Shown: in pieces, positions 1 to 7,752 of the stretch | Layout of the letters: each line of letters opens with the position of its first letter | How positions within the stretch are numbered: position 1 is the first letter of the stretch | NCBI RefSeq assembly: GCF_900105625.1 | Contig: NZ_FNSD01000001.1 | Coordinates: 2,356,001 to 2,420,000 of the forward strand | Length of the DNA: 64,000 bases | From: Terriglobus roseus | Lineage (GTDB): Bacteria; Acidobacteriota; Terriglobia; Terriglobales; Acidobacteriaceae | Direction of reading: 5' to 3' | The notes under the pieces: model-generated | Databases searched by the model: none | Told to the model about the DNA's origin: nothing | What the model saw: only the letters and a program-made list of their open reading frames with translations | Made by a program: the position numbers and the translations under genes

Positions 1-1177
1 CATCGAAACTCGGTGTTGGCGTGCCAACGAAGTTGATGAAGCCGAGCGAGCCGTATGCCTTACGCAGGTTCTCAAGTCCCTTGCCGAAGACGGTGGCGTT
101 GAAGTATTCGCCGTCCTTCTGCGCGAACTGAGCGCGCAGCGCACGCTCATTCACGATGGTCTTGTCGTAGCCAGTGAAGTTGATGGCCGCCAGCTTGTAG
201 CGGGCACCCTCTTCAATTGGAATCTCGATGTCGATGCGCTTGCCTGACGACGGATGCATGGTCAGGATGTTAAGACCGCCTGCATCGCGCACCTTTGTGG
301 CCGGCTCACCCGGCTGCACCTTGAAGTAACCGCGTTCGCGATACACCTGGCGAACGCGCTCCACGTCTTCATCCAGCTTGGTCGCGTCGAATGTCTGCGC
401 GAACAGGTTTTCCAGGATGATGGAGTGCGGAATACCGATGGGCTTGGAATTCTTCATGGCCGCACGCAGCGTGCGGCTATTGATGCGCTCGTTACCGCTG
501 AAGCCGATCTTTCCAACCTTGACGGTAGGACCTTCCTTCACGATGAAGGTGACGGCGACGCGTGCCGGCGGGATGGTGCGGATCTCCGTCTTGACCGTTG
601 CAAACTGGTGGCCATGCTCTGCCAGAAGCTGCTTCAGGATGACTTCCTTGCGCTTGATGCGCGTGGGATCGTACTGACTCTCAACCGTGACGCCAACCTT
701 GGCCTTTTTGTCACGCTCCAGAACGTCACTGACGGTGACGGAGCTCAGGCCCTTGTAGTTGATCTCGCCAATGGTCGGTTTTTCCGACACATAGATGATC
801 AACTGCGCGCAGCCATTGCCCTCAGCACGTTCAATGATGATGTTCTCGAAGAAGCCTGAGTTCCACAGCGAATTGAAATCGCGCTCAACCGTGGCGGCGT
901 CGTACGGATTGCCCTGGCGCGAGAAGAGCCGGGCGAGAATGGATTCCTTCGGGTAGCGGCGGTTGCCGATGACCTGGGGAGCGCACAGCGGTTCCTCCGC
1001 CGAGGGCGCCGCACTGGGCAGAGCCGTAGGGACAACCGGCCGCCCCGCAGTCTGCGCCCATGCGCCCGCAGGCAGCATGCCGGCAACCAGTACAGCCGCC
1101 ATGGAGAGCCCAACGGCTCGCTCTCCAACGGTGGCGCGACCGGCCCCGATCAAACGATGAAGTGAGGAGTACCGCAC
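1..1177 (-). CDS. bamA: Outer-membrane protein assembly factor BamA, 5' part (runs off the window)
   Basis: This is the N-terminal part of BamA, the outer-membrane protein that folds and inserts beta-barrel proteins. Translation shows a signal peptide ending in AGAWA-Q, then consecutive POTRA-type repeats (for example VGKIGFSGNERI and IEEGARYKLAAINFTG). The beta-barrel lies beyond position 1. The start is uncertain: an ATG at 1102 leaves a signal peptide with no basic n-region, so I use the in-frame GTG at 1177, which adds Arg/His residues; a TTG at 1153 is also possible. None has a good Shine-Dalgarno sequence. A perfect TATAAT on the minus strand at 1322-1327 could be its promoter. The family call is confident; the start is not. 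Confidence 0.85.
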   Translation of the reverse strand, partial: MRYSSLHRLIGAGRATVGERAVGLSMAAVLVAGMLPAGAWAQTAGRPVVPTALPSAAPSAEEPLCAPQVIGNRRYPKESILARLFSRQGNPYDAATVERDFNSLWNSGFFENIIIERAEGNGCAQLIIYVSEKPTIGEINYKGLSSVTVSDVLERDKKAKVGVTVESQYDPTRIKRKEVILKQLLAEHGHQFATVKTEIRTIPPARVAVTFIVKEGPTVKVGKIGFSGNERINSRTLRAAMKNSKPIGIPHSIILENLFAQTFDATKLDEDVERVRQVYRERGYFKVQPGEPATKVRDAGGLNILTMHPSSGKRIDIEIPIEEGARYKLAAINFTGYDKTIVNERALRAQFAQKDGEYFNATVFGKGLENLRKAYGSLGFINFVGTPTPSFD

Positions 1178-1722
1178 ATTCCGATGCTCATGGTCTGGGA
1201 CGCCGACGGCGCCCTGTTTTACGGTTTTGATAACAACACCCTCACTGCCTGAAACTCGCCCGCACGCGCTTCCGCGAGGTCTCCGTTCGCGCGGTCTGCG
1301 TGTACGTATGTACGAAAGACGATTATAGGGGAACGAAGAGAGCGCGACCACGCCCGCAATCTCGTACAAGGTATCGAAGATCGCACTGTGCACCGAGCTT
1401 GGTGCAGCCCACCGAGTATTTTGAGGCGAATCTGCTTCGACCGAGGACCTGTGCGGCTTTGGCATTCCCGCAGTCGCAGCGGAAAATATGCAAATGCAGC
1501 GAGCCGAGGCCAGCCTCTGTGCACCTCTCATCCTGCGTTCAGGAAAGATGGCGATCCAGGCACGCGCCCGCAAAAAACTTCATACGCGTGAAGTGGCGCA
1601 AAGAAAGTAGCGTTCCTCGCCACCTTTCACGCGTCTCATCCTATGAACCCAACTGCTGGCCGAAACTTGCACCGCTTGAATCGCGATGCGTGTCCAGACG
1701 AGACGGTCCCTGAGGAGTTGCC
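1178..1722. other. Long intergenic region between bamA and the 1723 gene
   Basis: The region is 545 bp between divergent genes. Apart from the candidate bamA promoter I see no supported gene. A 101-codon minus-strand frame (1219-1524) has no domain signal, no RBS and an arginine-rich composition typical of chance frames in GC-rich DNA. Confidence 0.6.
1322..1350 (-). promoter_or_regulatory. Candidate sigma-70 promoter for bamA
   Basis: The minus strand has a perfect -10 hexamer TATAAT (1322-1327). Seventeen bases upstream lies a weak -35 (TGGTCG, 3 of 6 matches). It points toward bamA and would give a leader of about 140 nt. Inferred from sequence only. Confidence 0.35.
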
Positions 1723-2124
1723 TTGAAGCGGAAGCTGTCTGTGACCATCGTTCGCCACGCTGCGGCCCTGCTGGCCCTCACGGCCTGCCTGGCGGGCACA
1801 GCCCAGCAGGCATCTGCGCCGCGACTCCTCAACGCGCAGTACACACGCAACACGCCCCGCAACATAACCGGGACGGTGCATGATGGTGGCAACGAGCCGC
1901 TGCGGGGCGCTGTCGTCCAGGTGGAGCAGGAGGGCACGATGGTCATCCAGAGCTACGTCACGGATGAGCGCGGGACCTACCGCATACGCAACCTGAGTTC
2001 CAACAGCGACTACCAGGTATGGGCCACCTTCCGGGGACACCATTCGAAGCACTTCGACATCAGCAAATTCGACAAACAGGCCGACCGCGATATTGCGCTG
2101 GTCATCGATCTGACGAAGGAGTAG
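1723..2124 (+). CDS. Secreted carboxypeptidase-regulatory-like domain protein
   Basis: This 133-residue protein has an N-terminal signal sequence (basic start, hydrophobic AAALLALTACLAGTA) followed by a single Cna-B/carboxypeptidase-regulatory-like beta-sandwich. The domain runs from NITGTVHDGGNEPLRGAVV through TDERGTYRIRNLSSNSDYQV to about residue 130. This fold also forms the N-terminus of the large TonB-dependent receptors in this window; here it stands alone. The cysteine in LTACLAG could be a lipobox (weak). The start is a TTG with a good SD (GAGGAG, 6 nt upstream), better than any downstream ATG. Function unknown; probably periplasmic or surface-exposed. Confidence 0.75.
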   Translation: MKRKLSVTIVRHAAALLALTACLAGTAQQASAPRLLNAQYTRNTPRNITGTVHDGGNEPLRGAVVQVEQEGTMVIQSYVTDERGTYRIRNLSSNSDYQVWATFRGHHSKHFDISKFDKQADRDIALVIDLTKE

Positions 2125-2139
2125 CTGCTCGTGCTCCCG

Positions 2140-2176
2140 TTGACAGCGACGCGAGCAACGAGAACAACCGTATACT
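2140..2176 (+). promoter_or_regulatory. rnpB promoter
   Basis: A TATACT -10 box at 2171-2176 ends 7 nt before the predicted 5' end of the RNase P RNA at 2183. A perfect TTGACA at 2140-2145 lies upstream but at 25 bp spacing, too far for a classical -35, so the real -35 may be a weaker match nearer 2150. Confidence 0.45.
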
Positions 2177-2182
2177 CAAGAA

Positions 2183-2595
2183 GCAGGCGGACCGAACGAT
2201 CGCTGCTGCCCTACGCACGTTTGTTGGGGCAGGGGAGGAAAGTCCGGACTCCGAGGGGCAGTGTGCCGGGTAACGCCCGGGATCGGCGCTTCAAGGCGAC
2301 GAGACGGCCAGTGCCACAGAGAAGATACCGCCCTGAGCAATCGGGGTAAGGGTGAAAAGGTGCGGTAAGAGCGCACCGCGCCGGCAGTAATGCAGGCGGC
2401 ATGGTAAACCCCACACGGAGCAAGACCAAATAGGCGGGAAGACTGCCTCCGCGCAAGCAGAGGCAAGATGCGTGCCGGCCCGGCGCGCCAGACTCGCGGG
2501 TAGGTTGCTGGAGCCATGCAGCAATGCATGGCCTAGAGGAATGATCGTTCAGGGCAGCAATGCCCGGACAGAATCCGGCTTACAGGTCCGCCTGC
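2183..2595 (+). ncRNA. rnpB: RNase P RNA, bacterial type A
   Basis: This is the catalytic RNA of RNase P, which matures tRNA 5' ends. Hallmarks seen: the conserved GAGGAAAGTCCGG block near the 5' end (about 2236-2248); the AGGGTGAAAAGGTGCGGTAAGAGC core region (about 2347-2370); GGCGGCATGGTAAACCCC; and a 3' region with ACAGAATCCGGCTTAC. The ends pair as helix P1: GCAGGCGGACC at 2183 with GGTCCGCCTGC ending at 2595. That closing helix sets the boundaries and gives about 413 nt, a normal length for type A. Some chance protein frames overlap it and should be ignored. Confidence 0.95.
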
Positions 2596-2604
2596 ACATT
2601 AATC

Positions 2605-2662
2605 AGGGATTCAATCCCGCCGAAATAGCGGCTGACCCATGTCTCGCCTTTGAGACATGGGT
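2605..2662 (+). terminator. Hairpins downstream of rnpB, including a repeated 26-bp palindrome
   Basis: A short hairpin (GGGATTCAATCCC, about 2606-2618) is followed by a perfect 11-bp stem at 2635-2645/2652-2662 with loop GCCTTT. There is no T-run, so termination is inferred from position only. The second hairpin has the same sequence, over 26 bp, as one at 25789-25814, so it belongs to a dispersed repeat family. Confidence 0.6.
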
Positions 2663-2738
2663 TCTACCTCGGTGATCCCGCACGGGGATACCCGCGCGCT
2701 GCTCGTCTCAGGCACGAGACTAGCGGCACACGGCTTCG

Positions 2739-3248
2739 CTACTTGACCCAAGTCCCATCGTTTCCGACAAACAGCACGCTATGCACAGCGGCCAGGTGCA
2801 GCAAGGTAATGCTGAGGCCGATGGCGATGACGTCCTCCAGCAAAGCGACCGGCAGATCCGGCACCTTCAACGCAGTAACCACGCGCGTGCGCACGAACCA
2901 GCCGCCGAACGCCCCCGCAACGCCTCCAAGGGCGCCAAGCGCAGCGGCCGCGAAGAGGTTCAGTTGCAACGGCTGAGCCAGCAGCACGCCACCCAGGGCT
3001 CCGAAGACGATGCGCGCGCCGAGGCCCGGTGCCGCAGTGCGGGCCGGTGTGTTCGGCAGCTTGTCGCCGATATATTCCCCAAGCGCCGCCAGCGTGAAGA
3101 TACCCACAGCGATGAGTGATGCCGTGAACGAGCGCCAGCCGGAGAAGTGCAGCAGTTGCCGATAGGCGAACCAGCAGAGCACGGCGATCGGCGTCATGGC
3201 GCGCAGCCCCGTGCACGCGCCCAGGAGAGTTACCAGCAGAAGATTCAT
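2739..3248 (-). CDS. DUF4126 family membrane protein
   Basis: This 169-residue, mostly hydrophobic protein starts MNLLLVTLLGACTGLRAMTP, the recognisable beginning of DUF4126 proteins. It has several predicted transmembrane segments (about residues 1-22, 40-60, 80-120, 135-165) separated by glycine-rich turns such as GALGGVAGAFGG. The family has no established biochemical role; it is an inner-membrane protein. It lies between rnpB (convergent) and the SPFH gene (same strand, 97 bp upstream) and could be cotranscribed with the latter, but no strong signal shows this. Confidence 0.8.
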   Translation of the reverse strand: MNLLLVTLLGACTGLRAMTPIAVLCWFAYRQLLHFSGWRSFTASLIAVGIFTLAALGEYIGDKLPNTPARTAAPGLGARIVFGALGGVLLAQPLQLNLFAAAALGALGGVAGAFGGWFVRTRVVTALKVPDLPVALLEDVIAIGLSITLLHLAAVHSVLFVGNDGTWVK

Positions 3249-3345
3249 GCTGCCTAGCTTGCACCACCGCGGCTCGGAATTCCAGTACAGTCTTCACCGG
3301 AAGAAGCAGCGCAGCGACCACGGGTTGTGATCGCTGCGTTCCTGC

Positions 3346-4323
3346 TTAGCGAGTCGACGGCAGTTGCAGCATCATGCTGCTGCTGCCGGCGGTCTCCACG
3401 CTGGGCAGTTGGCCGTTCCATCGTTCAATCAGCGCGCGCTGATTCTCCAGGGAACGCAGTTGCAGTAACTGCGGCGTGATGCTGGTCTGCCGAATGCGGT
3501 TGGCCTCCGCCTCACCCTGCGCACGGGTTACGCTGCTCTTCGCCTCGCCCTCCGCCTCCGCCACCTGCTTGGCAGCTTCCGCCTGGGTCTTGGCAAGTTC
3601 ATTGCGAGCACGCTCTGCATCCTGGATCGCCTGAGCCTTACCCGTGATGGCATTCGCAATCACAGCGGGGACACGCGGCGCACCGATAAAGCCAAACTGC
3701 TGGATGCCGACACCCACTGCATCCATCTGTTGCTGAATGTGGCGCTGCACCTCATTCAGAAAAGCAGCCTTCTGCTCCCCGTAGATCTGCTCGACCGTGT
3801 AAGTCGATGCCACTTCATTCAGCGAGTTACGCACCACATCGCGAAGAATACCGTGCGTGAACTGGCCCAGGTCCGTGACCCGGTATTTTACATAGAAGTC
3901 AGGCACGCGCTTCGGCTCGATCGAGTAACTCAGACTTACATCCGAATAGATCTCCATGCCTTCCTTCGAGTTGAAGCTCATCGCTTCATCCGTCGCGCGA
4001 CCTTCATTCAGATCGCGAGTCCACTTCACGGTCTGCACATACGTCGGGAACTCCACAATCTGCGAACGCAGGGGCGAGTAAAAGACCCAGCCAGTACGAA
4101 TCGGAATCTCGGAAGCACCACGCTGCGAACCGCTGAGCACCACCTCAACACCCACGTGTCCCGCGCCGATGCGCGTGACCGACACGATGTAGTTGAACAG
4201 GATCGACAATGCCACAATGCTGGCAGTTAGCATGCCGCCGAGCTTGAATGCAACTTTCAGGCGGCGCATGCCGTCGTCGTCATTGTGATTACTACCATTA
4301 AAAACTTCTCCAAAGAGCGTCAT
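3346..4323 (-). CDS. SPFH/Band-7 (prohibitin-like) membrane protein
   Basis: The 325-residue protein has one N-terminal membrane segment (about residues 28-50, SIVALSILFNYIVSVT), then an SPFH domain (about 51-230) and an alanine/glutamate-rich coiled coil (about 230-280, ending AQGEAEANRIRQTSI) typical of prohibitin/HflK-type proteins. Such proteins oligomerise at the membrane, often as scaffolds for proteases or in microdomains. It is a lone SPFH gene, not an HflK-HflC pair, so I give no symbol. Its ATG overlaps the stop of a 43-codon ORF upstream (ATGA), suggesting translational coupling. Confidence 0.88.
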   Translation of the reverse strand: MTLFGEVFNGSNHNDDDGMRRLKVAFKLGGMLTASIVALSILFNYIVSVTRIGAGHVGVEVVLSGSQRGASEIPIRTGWVFYSPLRSQIVEFPTYVQTVKWTRDLNEGRATDEAMSFNSKEGMEIYSDVSLSYSIEPKRVPDFYVKYRVTDLGQFTHGILRDVVRNSLNEVASTYTVEQIYGEQKAAFLNEVQRHIQQQMDAVGVGIQQFGFIGAPRVPAVIANAITGKAQAIQDAERARNELAKTQAEAAKQVAEAEGEAKSSVTRAQGEAEANRIRQTSITPQLLQLRSLENQRALIERWNGQLPSVETAGSSSMMLQLPSTR

Positions 4324-4451
4324 CGCGCACTCCTCCTCCAGAGGAGTCGAACCATGGCTAAGAAACCGATCACCGAAACGGCAAGCAGGAGCTCACCCCC
4401 ATAGAGGGCTTTATCGCTTGGCTTGTTCATCAGGGAGAACGCAGTCACCAT
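4320..4451 (-). CDS. Small single-pass membrane protein coupled to the SPFH gene
   Basis: A 43-codon frame encodes a short polar N-terminus (MVTAFSLMNKPSDKALYG), one hydrophobic helix (GELLLAVSVIGFLAMVRLL) and a basic C-terminus (WRRSAR), a positive-inside single-pass layout. Its TGA overlaps the ATG of the SPFH gene in ATGA, the classic coupling arrangement. An in-frame ATG eight codons in is an alternative start. There is no strong RBS and no family I recognise. It may be a small partner of the SPFH oligomer, or a leader that couples translation. Moderate confidence because it is short. Confidence 0.5.
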   Translation of the reverse strand: MVTAFSLMNKPSDKALYGGELLLAVSVIGFLAMVRLLWRRSAR

Positions 4452-4542
4452 CAACTTATAAGAAAGGACGGTAGACAAAAGCGTGAGGACTAACTTACGG
4501 TACTGCAGCGTACAATCGCCTGGCAGCGCACTACTTAGCGGC

Positions 4543-4563
4543 CTAACAACATCTCTATGTTAG
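4543..4563. promoter_or_regulatory. Palindromic site upstream of the Rieske oxygenase
   Basis: CTAACA and TGTTAG form an inverted repeat with a 9-bp centre, in the intergenic region between the divergent SPFH-linked and Rieske genes. It looks like a repressor operator, but no regulator is encoded nearby. Confidence 0.3.
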
Positions 4564-4647
4564 ATCCGATAACATACCGCTGCTAACTGATCGAAAGTGC
4601 TATGGACAGTGCAGGAAACCGGCGTATCATGAGTACAGTGAATTCCT

Positions 4648-4684
4648 AGGCGCGGCCAACCTGGCGGCGCCTTTCGTATTTTGC
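4648..4684 (+). terminator. Terminator-like hairpin just before the Rieske gene
   Basis: The stem AGGCGC-G-GCCA / TGGC-G-GCGCCT (4648-4658 with 4662-4672, one G-G mismatch, 3-nt loop) is followed by a T-rich stretch (TTTCGTATTTTG). It ends 16 bases before the Rieske start codon, so it may be an attenuator in the leader or a terminator for upstream transcription. Confidence 0.45.
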
Positions 4685-4699
4685 GGCTGGTATACCCTG

Positions 4700-5800
4700 A
4701 TGCTGCGCATGAAGCTACGCAACGACAAGCTGGAGCCGGGCACACAGCCCGCAACCGAACTCATCTTTGGCGAGTGGTATCCGGCGTTACGGGCGGACAC
4801 TCTTGCCAGGGGCAAAAGCACGACACTGCTTCTGCTGGGTGTGCCCCTGCTGATGGGTCGCAAGAACGATGGCAGCGTCTTTGCCATGCGGGACCTCTGT
4901 CCGCACCGCGGCATCCCTCTCTCCGCCGGCTGGTTCGACGGCGAGACAGTTCAGTGCCGCTACCATGGCTGGAAGTTCGAACCATGCGGTGGGCAGTGTA
5001 CGGAAATCCCCTCGCTCACACAGATCGACACACTCGAGCCCTCGAAGATCTACGCTGGCGCCTACCCTTCCCGCGAGCTCGACGGCTACGCCTGGGTCTA
5101 TCTGCCGGAAGCCGGCGCAGGCCGCATCACCGACGAGTCCAAGCTGCCGCCCGTTCCCGAAGTGCCCAAGTTCTCCCCGAAGTTTCGCAGCGCCCACCTC
5201 ACCGCGGACCTTCCCTGCAACGTGGACCACGGCATTATCGGCCTCATGGATCCGGCGCACGGACCGTTCGTGCACCAGGCATGGTGGTGGCGCAGCTCCG
5301 CGTCCATCCACGAGAAGACGAAGCACTTTGAGCCCATCCCCGACGGCTTCCGCATGAGTTCCCACGCACCCAGCAAGAACTCCGCGCCGTACAAGCTGCT
5401 GGGTGTCTACGGGCAGGACGTGACGACCACCATCGACTTCACGCTGCCAAACCGGCGCTACGAAGTGATCCGCGCCGGCGAGAAGTGGTTCGCTTCCCTC
5501 ACCACCGTCACGCCGGTCACGCCATCGTCATGCCGCATCGATGTCATGGCGTGCTGGAACATCTTCTACAACGTCCCGCTGGTACCCACCATCGCCTCCT
5601 ACTTCGGCGCAAAGTTCGTCCGGCAGGACCAGGAAACCATGGTGCAACAAGCCGAAGGCCTACGCTACCGCCCCGCCATGATGCTGATCGACGACGCCGA
5701 CAAACCCGCAAAGTGGTACTTCGCCCTCAAGCAACGCAGACTCACCGGCAAAGGGGAACACCCACTACAGGGGCCAGTCGAACTGCACTGGCGCTCGTAA
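4700..5800 (+). CDS. Rieske non-heme iron oxygenase
   Basis: This is a 366-residue oxygenase large subunit that uses a Rieske [2Fe-2S] cluster and a mononuclear iron to hydroxylate or demethylate an organic substrate. The Rieske ligands are visible as CPHRG (about residue 67) and CRYHGW (about residue 87). The catalytic iron site is in NVDHGIIGLMDPAHGPFVH (about 174-192), which supplies the His/Asp ligands. An insertion-free alpha-type C-domain follows. No ferredoxin or reductase gene lies next to it, so electrons must come from elsewhere. The substrate is unknown. A second ATG at 4709 is an alternative start. A hairpin and a palindrome sit in the upstream region. Confidence 0.88.
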   Translation: MLRMKLRNDKLEPGTQPATELIFGEWYPALRADTLARGKSTTLLLLGVPLLMGRKNDGSVFAMRDLCPHRGIPLSAGWFDGETVQCRYHGWKFEPCGGQCTEIPSLTQIDTLEPSKIYAGAYPSRELDGYAWVYLPEAGAGRITDESKLPPVPEVPKFSPKFRSAHLTADLPCNVDHGIIGLMDPAHGPFVHQAWWWRSSASIHEKTKHFEPIPDGFRMSSHAPSKNSAPYKLLGVYGQDVTTTIDFTLPNRRYEVIRAGEKWFASLTTVTPVTPSSCRIDVMACWNIFYNVPLVPTIASYFGAKFVRQDQETMVQQAEGLRYRPAMMLIDDADKPAKWYFALKQRRLTGKGEHPLQGPVELHWRS

Positions 5801-5824
5801 TCGATTCACGACTCACAACGATCT

Positions 5825-5996
5825 TGTCATCCTGAGCGAAGCGCAGCGGAGTCGAAGAACCTGCATTCTAATGGTCGTGCCGGAAATATGCACAGCAAGA
5901 CCTGTAGATCTCGACCATCCACATTTTTGCGACTGCAAACGGAATGCAGGTCCTTCGACTGCACTTCGCTGCGCTCCGTTCCGCTCAGGATGACAA
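5825..5996. repeat. Paired inverted repeat element, subtype A
   Basis: The left arm (5825-5868) reads TGTCATCCTGAGCG...GTCGAAGAACCTGCATTC and the right arm (5942-5996) is its inverted counterpart ending GCTCAGGATGACAA. Between them is a smaller inverted repeat (TGGTCG...CGACCA). The element fills the space between convergent genes, and related arms occur at 28.6-28.9 kb and 53.4 kb. It may act as a bidirectional terminator or as a non-autonomous REP/MITE-like element. Confidence 0.85.
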
Positions 5997-6024
5997 ATCT
6001 TTACGACAAGAGCCAGGTCGCACT

Positions 6025-7236
6025 CTACCGCTGAATCGTCACGCTCTTGATCATCACCGGCGTAATCGGCCGGTTATGCCCCGTCCGCGGCACCCTCGCC
6101 ATGCGATGCACCAACTCCACCGTCGCATCATCGCACTGCCCAAAGACGGTGAACTTGTTATCCAGCGTGTGCGCCGGCGCGTCCATCACAAAGAACGATG
6201 AGTCATTCTTCTCCGGCCCATCATTCGCCATCGCCAGCCGTCCGGGCCGGTCAAAGGTCAGCCCCGGCACCGGCTCAATGCCGTAAGCAAACCCTGCATC
6301 CTCCGCACCACCGGGATAGTCCTGCTGCTGCACCATGAAGTCGGGGATCACACGGTTGAAGTGCAGACCGTTATAAAACGGCTTTGTGGTCGTGATGTGC
6401 GTGGTGGGGTTGGTCCACGGCCGCTTGCCCTCCGCTAATTCCATGAATGTTGCCGTGGCGATCGGCGCCTGTTCGGTAAACAGCTTGCAAGTGAGCGTTC
6501 CCATTGTGGTGTCGATCACCGCGGTCGGCCCCTTCGGATCGGGGGATGGCAGCGTCTCGAGTGCGGGCGGCACGGGCTGCGGCACGATCTTCTTCGGATC
6601 GACATCCGGCGCAACGGGCGGCATCGGCTGGCCCGGCTGCACGATGGTCAATTTGTTGATGGCGATCGCCTTATCCGTGCGATTGCCCACGATCATCATG
6701 GCGTGCGAGATCTGCGCTGCGACCGCCACACCCGCGTCATCGCACTGCCCGAAGATCGCTCCGCGATGGCCCTTGTCGAACTCATCATCCGCGTGCAGCG
6801 TGATCAGGTAGAACGAACTGCTCACCTCGCCCAGCCGCGTCGCCATCGCAAGACGCCCAGGCCGGTCGAAGGTAACACCGGGAATCTTCTCCTCCTCGAT
6901 GGGATCGTTCGCCGCGCCCTCTCCGCCGCCATAGCGGTCGCCGCCGCGAATACCGTCTGCAATGCCCGCGATGGCCGTGCCGTCATAGAACGGCGTGTTG
7001 TGCACGACGGACAGGTTCAGGTGGTCGTGCCAGTCCTTCGTACCCTGCGCCAGTGCAATGAAGTTAGCAACCGTCTTCGGCGCCTGCTTCGCGTACAGGC
7101 GGCAGCTAATGCGACCCATGGTCGTGTCGAAGACTGCCGTCGGCCCCGTCGGCTCAGGCCCCCGGTGTGGCTGGGCGAACGCGAAGGCGTTCGACAGGAG
7201 CAGGAAAGTGACGGCGGCAACGTTGCGCATGCACAT
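6025..7236 (-). CDS. Secreted peptidyl-prolyl isomerase with two cyclophilin domains
   Basis: The 403-residue protein has a signal peptide (AAVTFLLLSNAFAFAQ) and two tandem cyclophilin-type domains, about residues 30-200 and 235-403. Each begins with a parallel motif (AVFDTTMGRISCRLY and AVIDTTMGTLTCKLF) and contains FDRPGRLAMA and an F(G/T)VFGQCDD-type block. The second copy keeps the usual SSFFV core (NDSSFFVMDAP); the first is more divergent (SSSFYLITL), so it may be structural or have altered specificity. It probably assists folding of exported proteins in the periplasm. Alternatively the start could be two codons later (MRNVAA). Confidence 0.88.
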   Translation of the reverse strand: MCMRNVAAVTFLLLSNAFAFAQPHRGPEPTGPTAVFDTTMGRISCRLYAKQAPKTVANFIALAQGTKDWHDHLNLSVVHNTPFYDGTAIAGIADGIRGGDRYGGGEGAANDPIEEEKIPGVTFDRPGRLAMATRLGEVSSSFYLITLHADDEFDKGHRGAIFGQCDDAGVAVAAQISHAMMIVGNRTDKAIAINKLTIVQPGQPMPPVAPDVDPKKIVPQPVPPALETLPSPDPKGPTAVIDTTMGTLTCKLFTEQAPIATATFMELAEGKRPWTNPTTHITTTKPFYNGLHFNRVIPDFMVQQQDYPGGAEDAGFAYGIEPVPGLTFDRPGRLAMANDGPEKNDSSFFVMDAPAHTLDNKFTVFGQCDDATVELVHRMARVPRTGHNRPITPVMIKSVTIQR

Positions 7237-7305
7237 TGCCTCATGATTTCACGAAGCAGCACCGTCTTCGCGTGGCAAGATGGGAGCGGAAAGCGGAGGT
7301 CAGGA

Positions 7306-7752
7306 ATGCGAAGAATCGTATCGGTCGGTCTGCTCCTAGCAGGTTCAGCTGGGGTATACGCGCCTGCACAAACAACCTCTGCAGATGATGCGACCTTTCA
7401 GAAACTCCAGAACGATTGGGCAGAGGCCCGCAAAAAGCAGGACGTCCCATTCCTGGAACGCTTTTATACCGCTGAGTTCAGCGTCGGAAACATGAATGGC
7501 CAGGAGGCTACCCGCGAGCAGGACATCGACATGTTCCGCAGCAAAATCCTGAAGCCGGCAGTCATCACCGATACAGCCATGAAGGTCGTACGTATGGGAG
7601 ACGCGGCGATGGTCACGGGCGCGGAACATCTCGAAGGCATCTACGCGGGACATAGCGGTTCGTACGATCTGCGCTTCACAAATGTGTATGTCCATCGGGA
7701 TGGCCGTTGGCAACTGCTGCGACACCAGGCGACCCCGATTGGCAAGCCCTAA
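7306..7752 (+). CDS. Secreted NTF2-like (DUF4440) protein
   Basis: The 148-residue protein has a signal peptide (MRRIVSVGLLLAGSAGVYAPAQ) and an NTF2/SnoaL-like fold with the DUF4440 pattern: an N-terminal helix (LQNDWAEARKKQDVPFLERFY), a central sheet, and the terminal LRFTNVYVHRDGRWQLLRHQ. The start is set by a good SD (GGAGGT and AGGA) upstream of the ATG; a longer frame runs upstream through the cyclophilin gene but has no support. Members bind small ligands or act as catalytically undefined enzymes. The stop codon overlaps that of the convergent MBL gene. A second family member lies at 48585-49073. Confidence 0.82.
   Translation: MRRIVSVGLLLAGSAGVYAPAQTTSADDATFQKLQNDWAEARKKQDVPFLERFYTAEFSVGNMNGQEATREQDIDMFRSKILKPAVITDTAMKVVRMGDAAMVTGAEHLEGIYAGHSGSYDLRFTNVYVHRDGRWQLLRHQATPIGKP

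Noticed and set aside
254-859. 201-codon plus-strand frame
   Set aside because: Antisense to the POTRA region of bamA, which has clear homology.
1219-1524. 101-codon minus-strand frame in the bamA upstream gap
   Set aside because: Arginine-rich, no RBS, no domain, and it overlaps the candidate bamA promoter.
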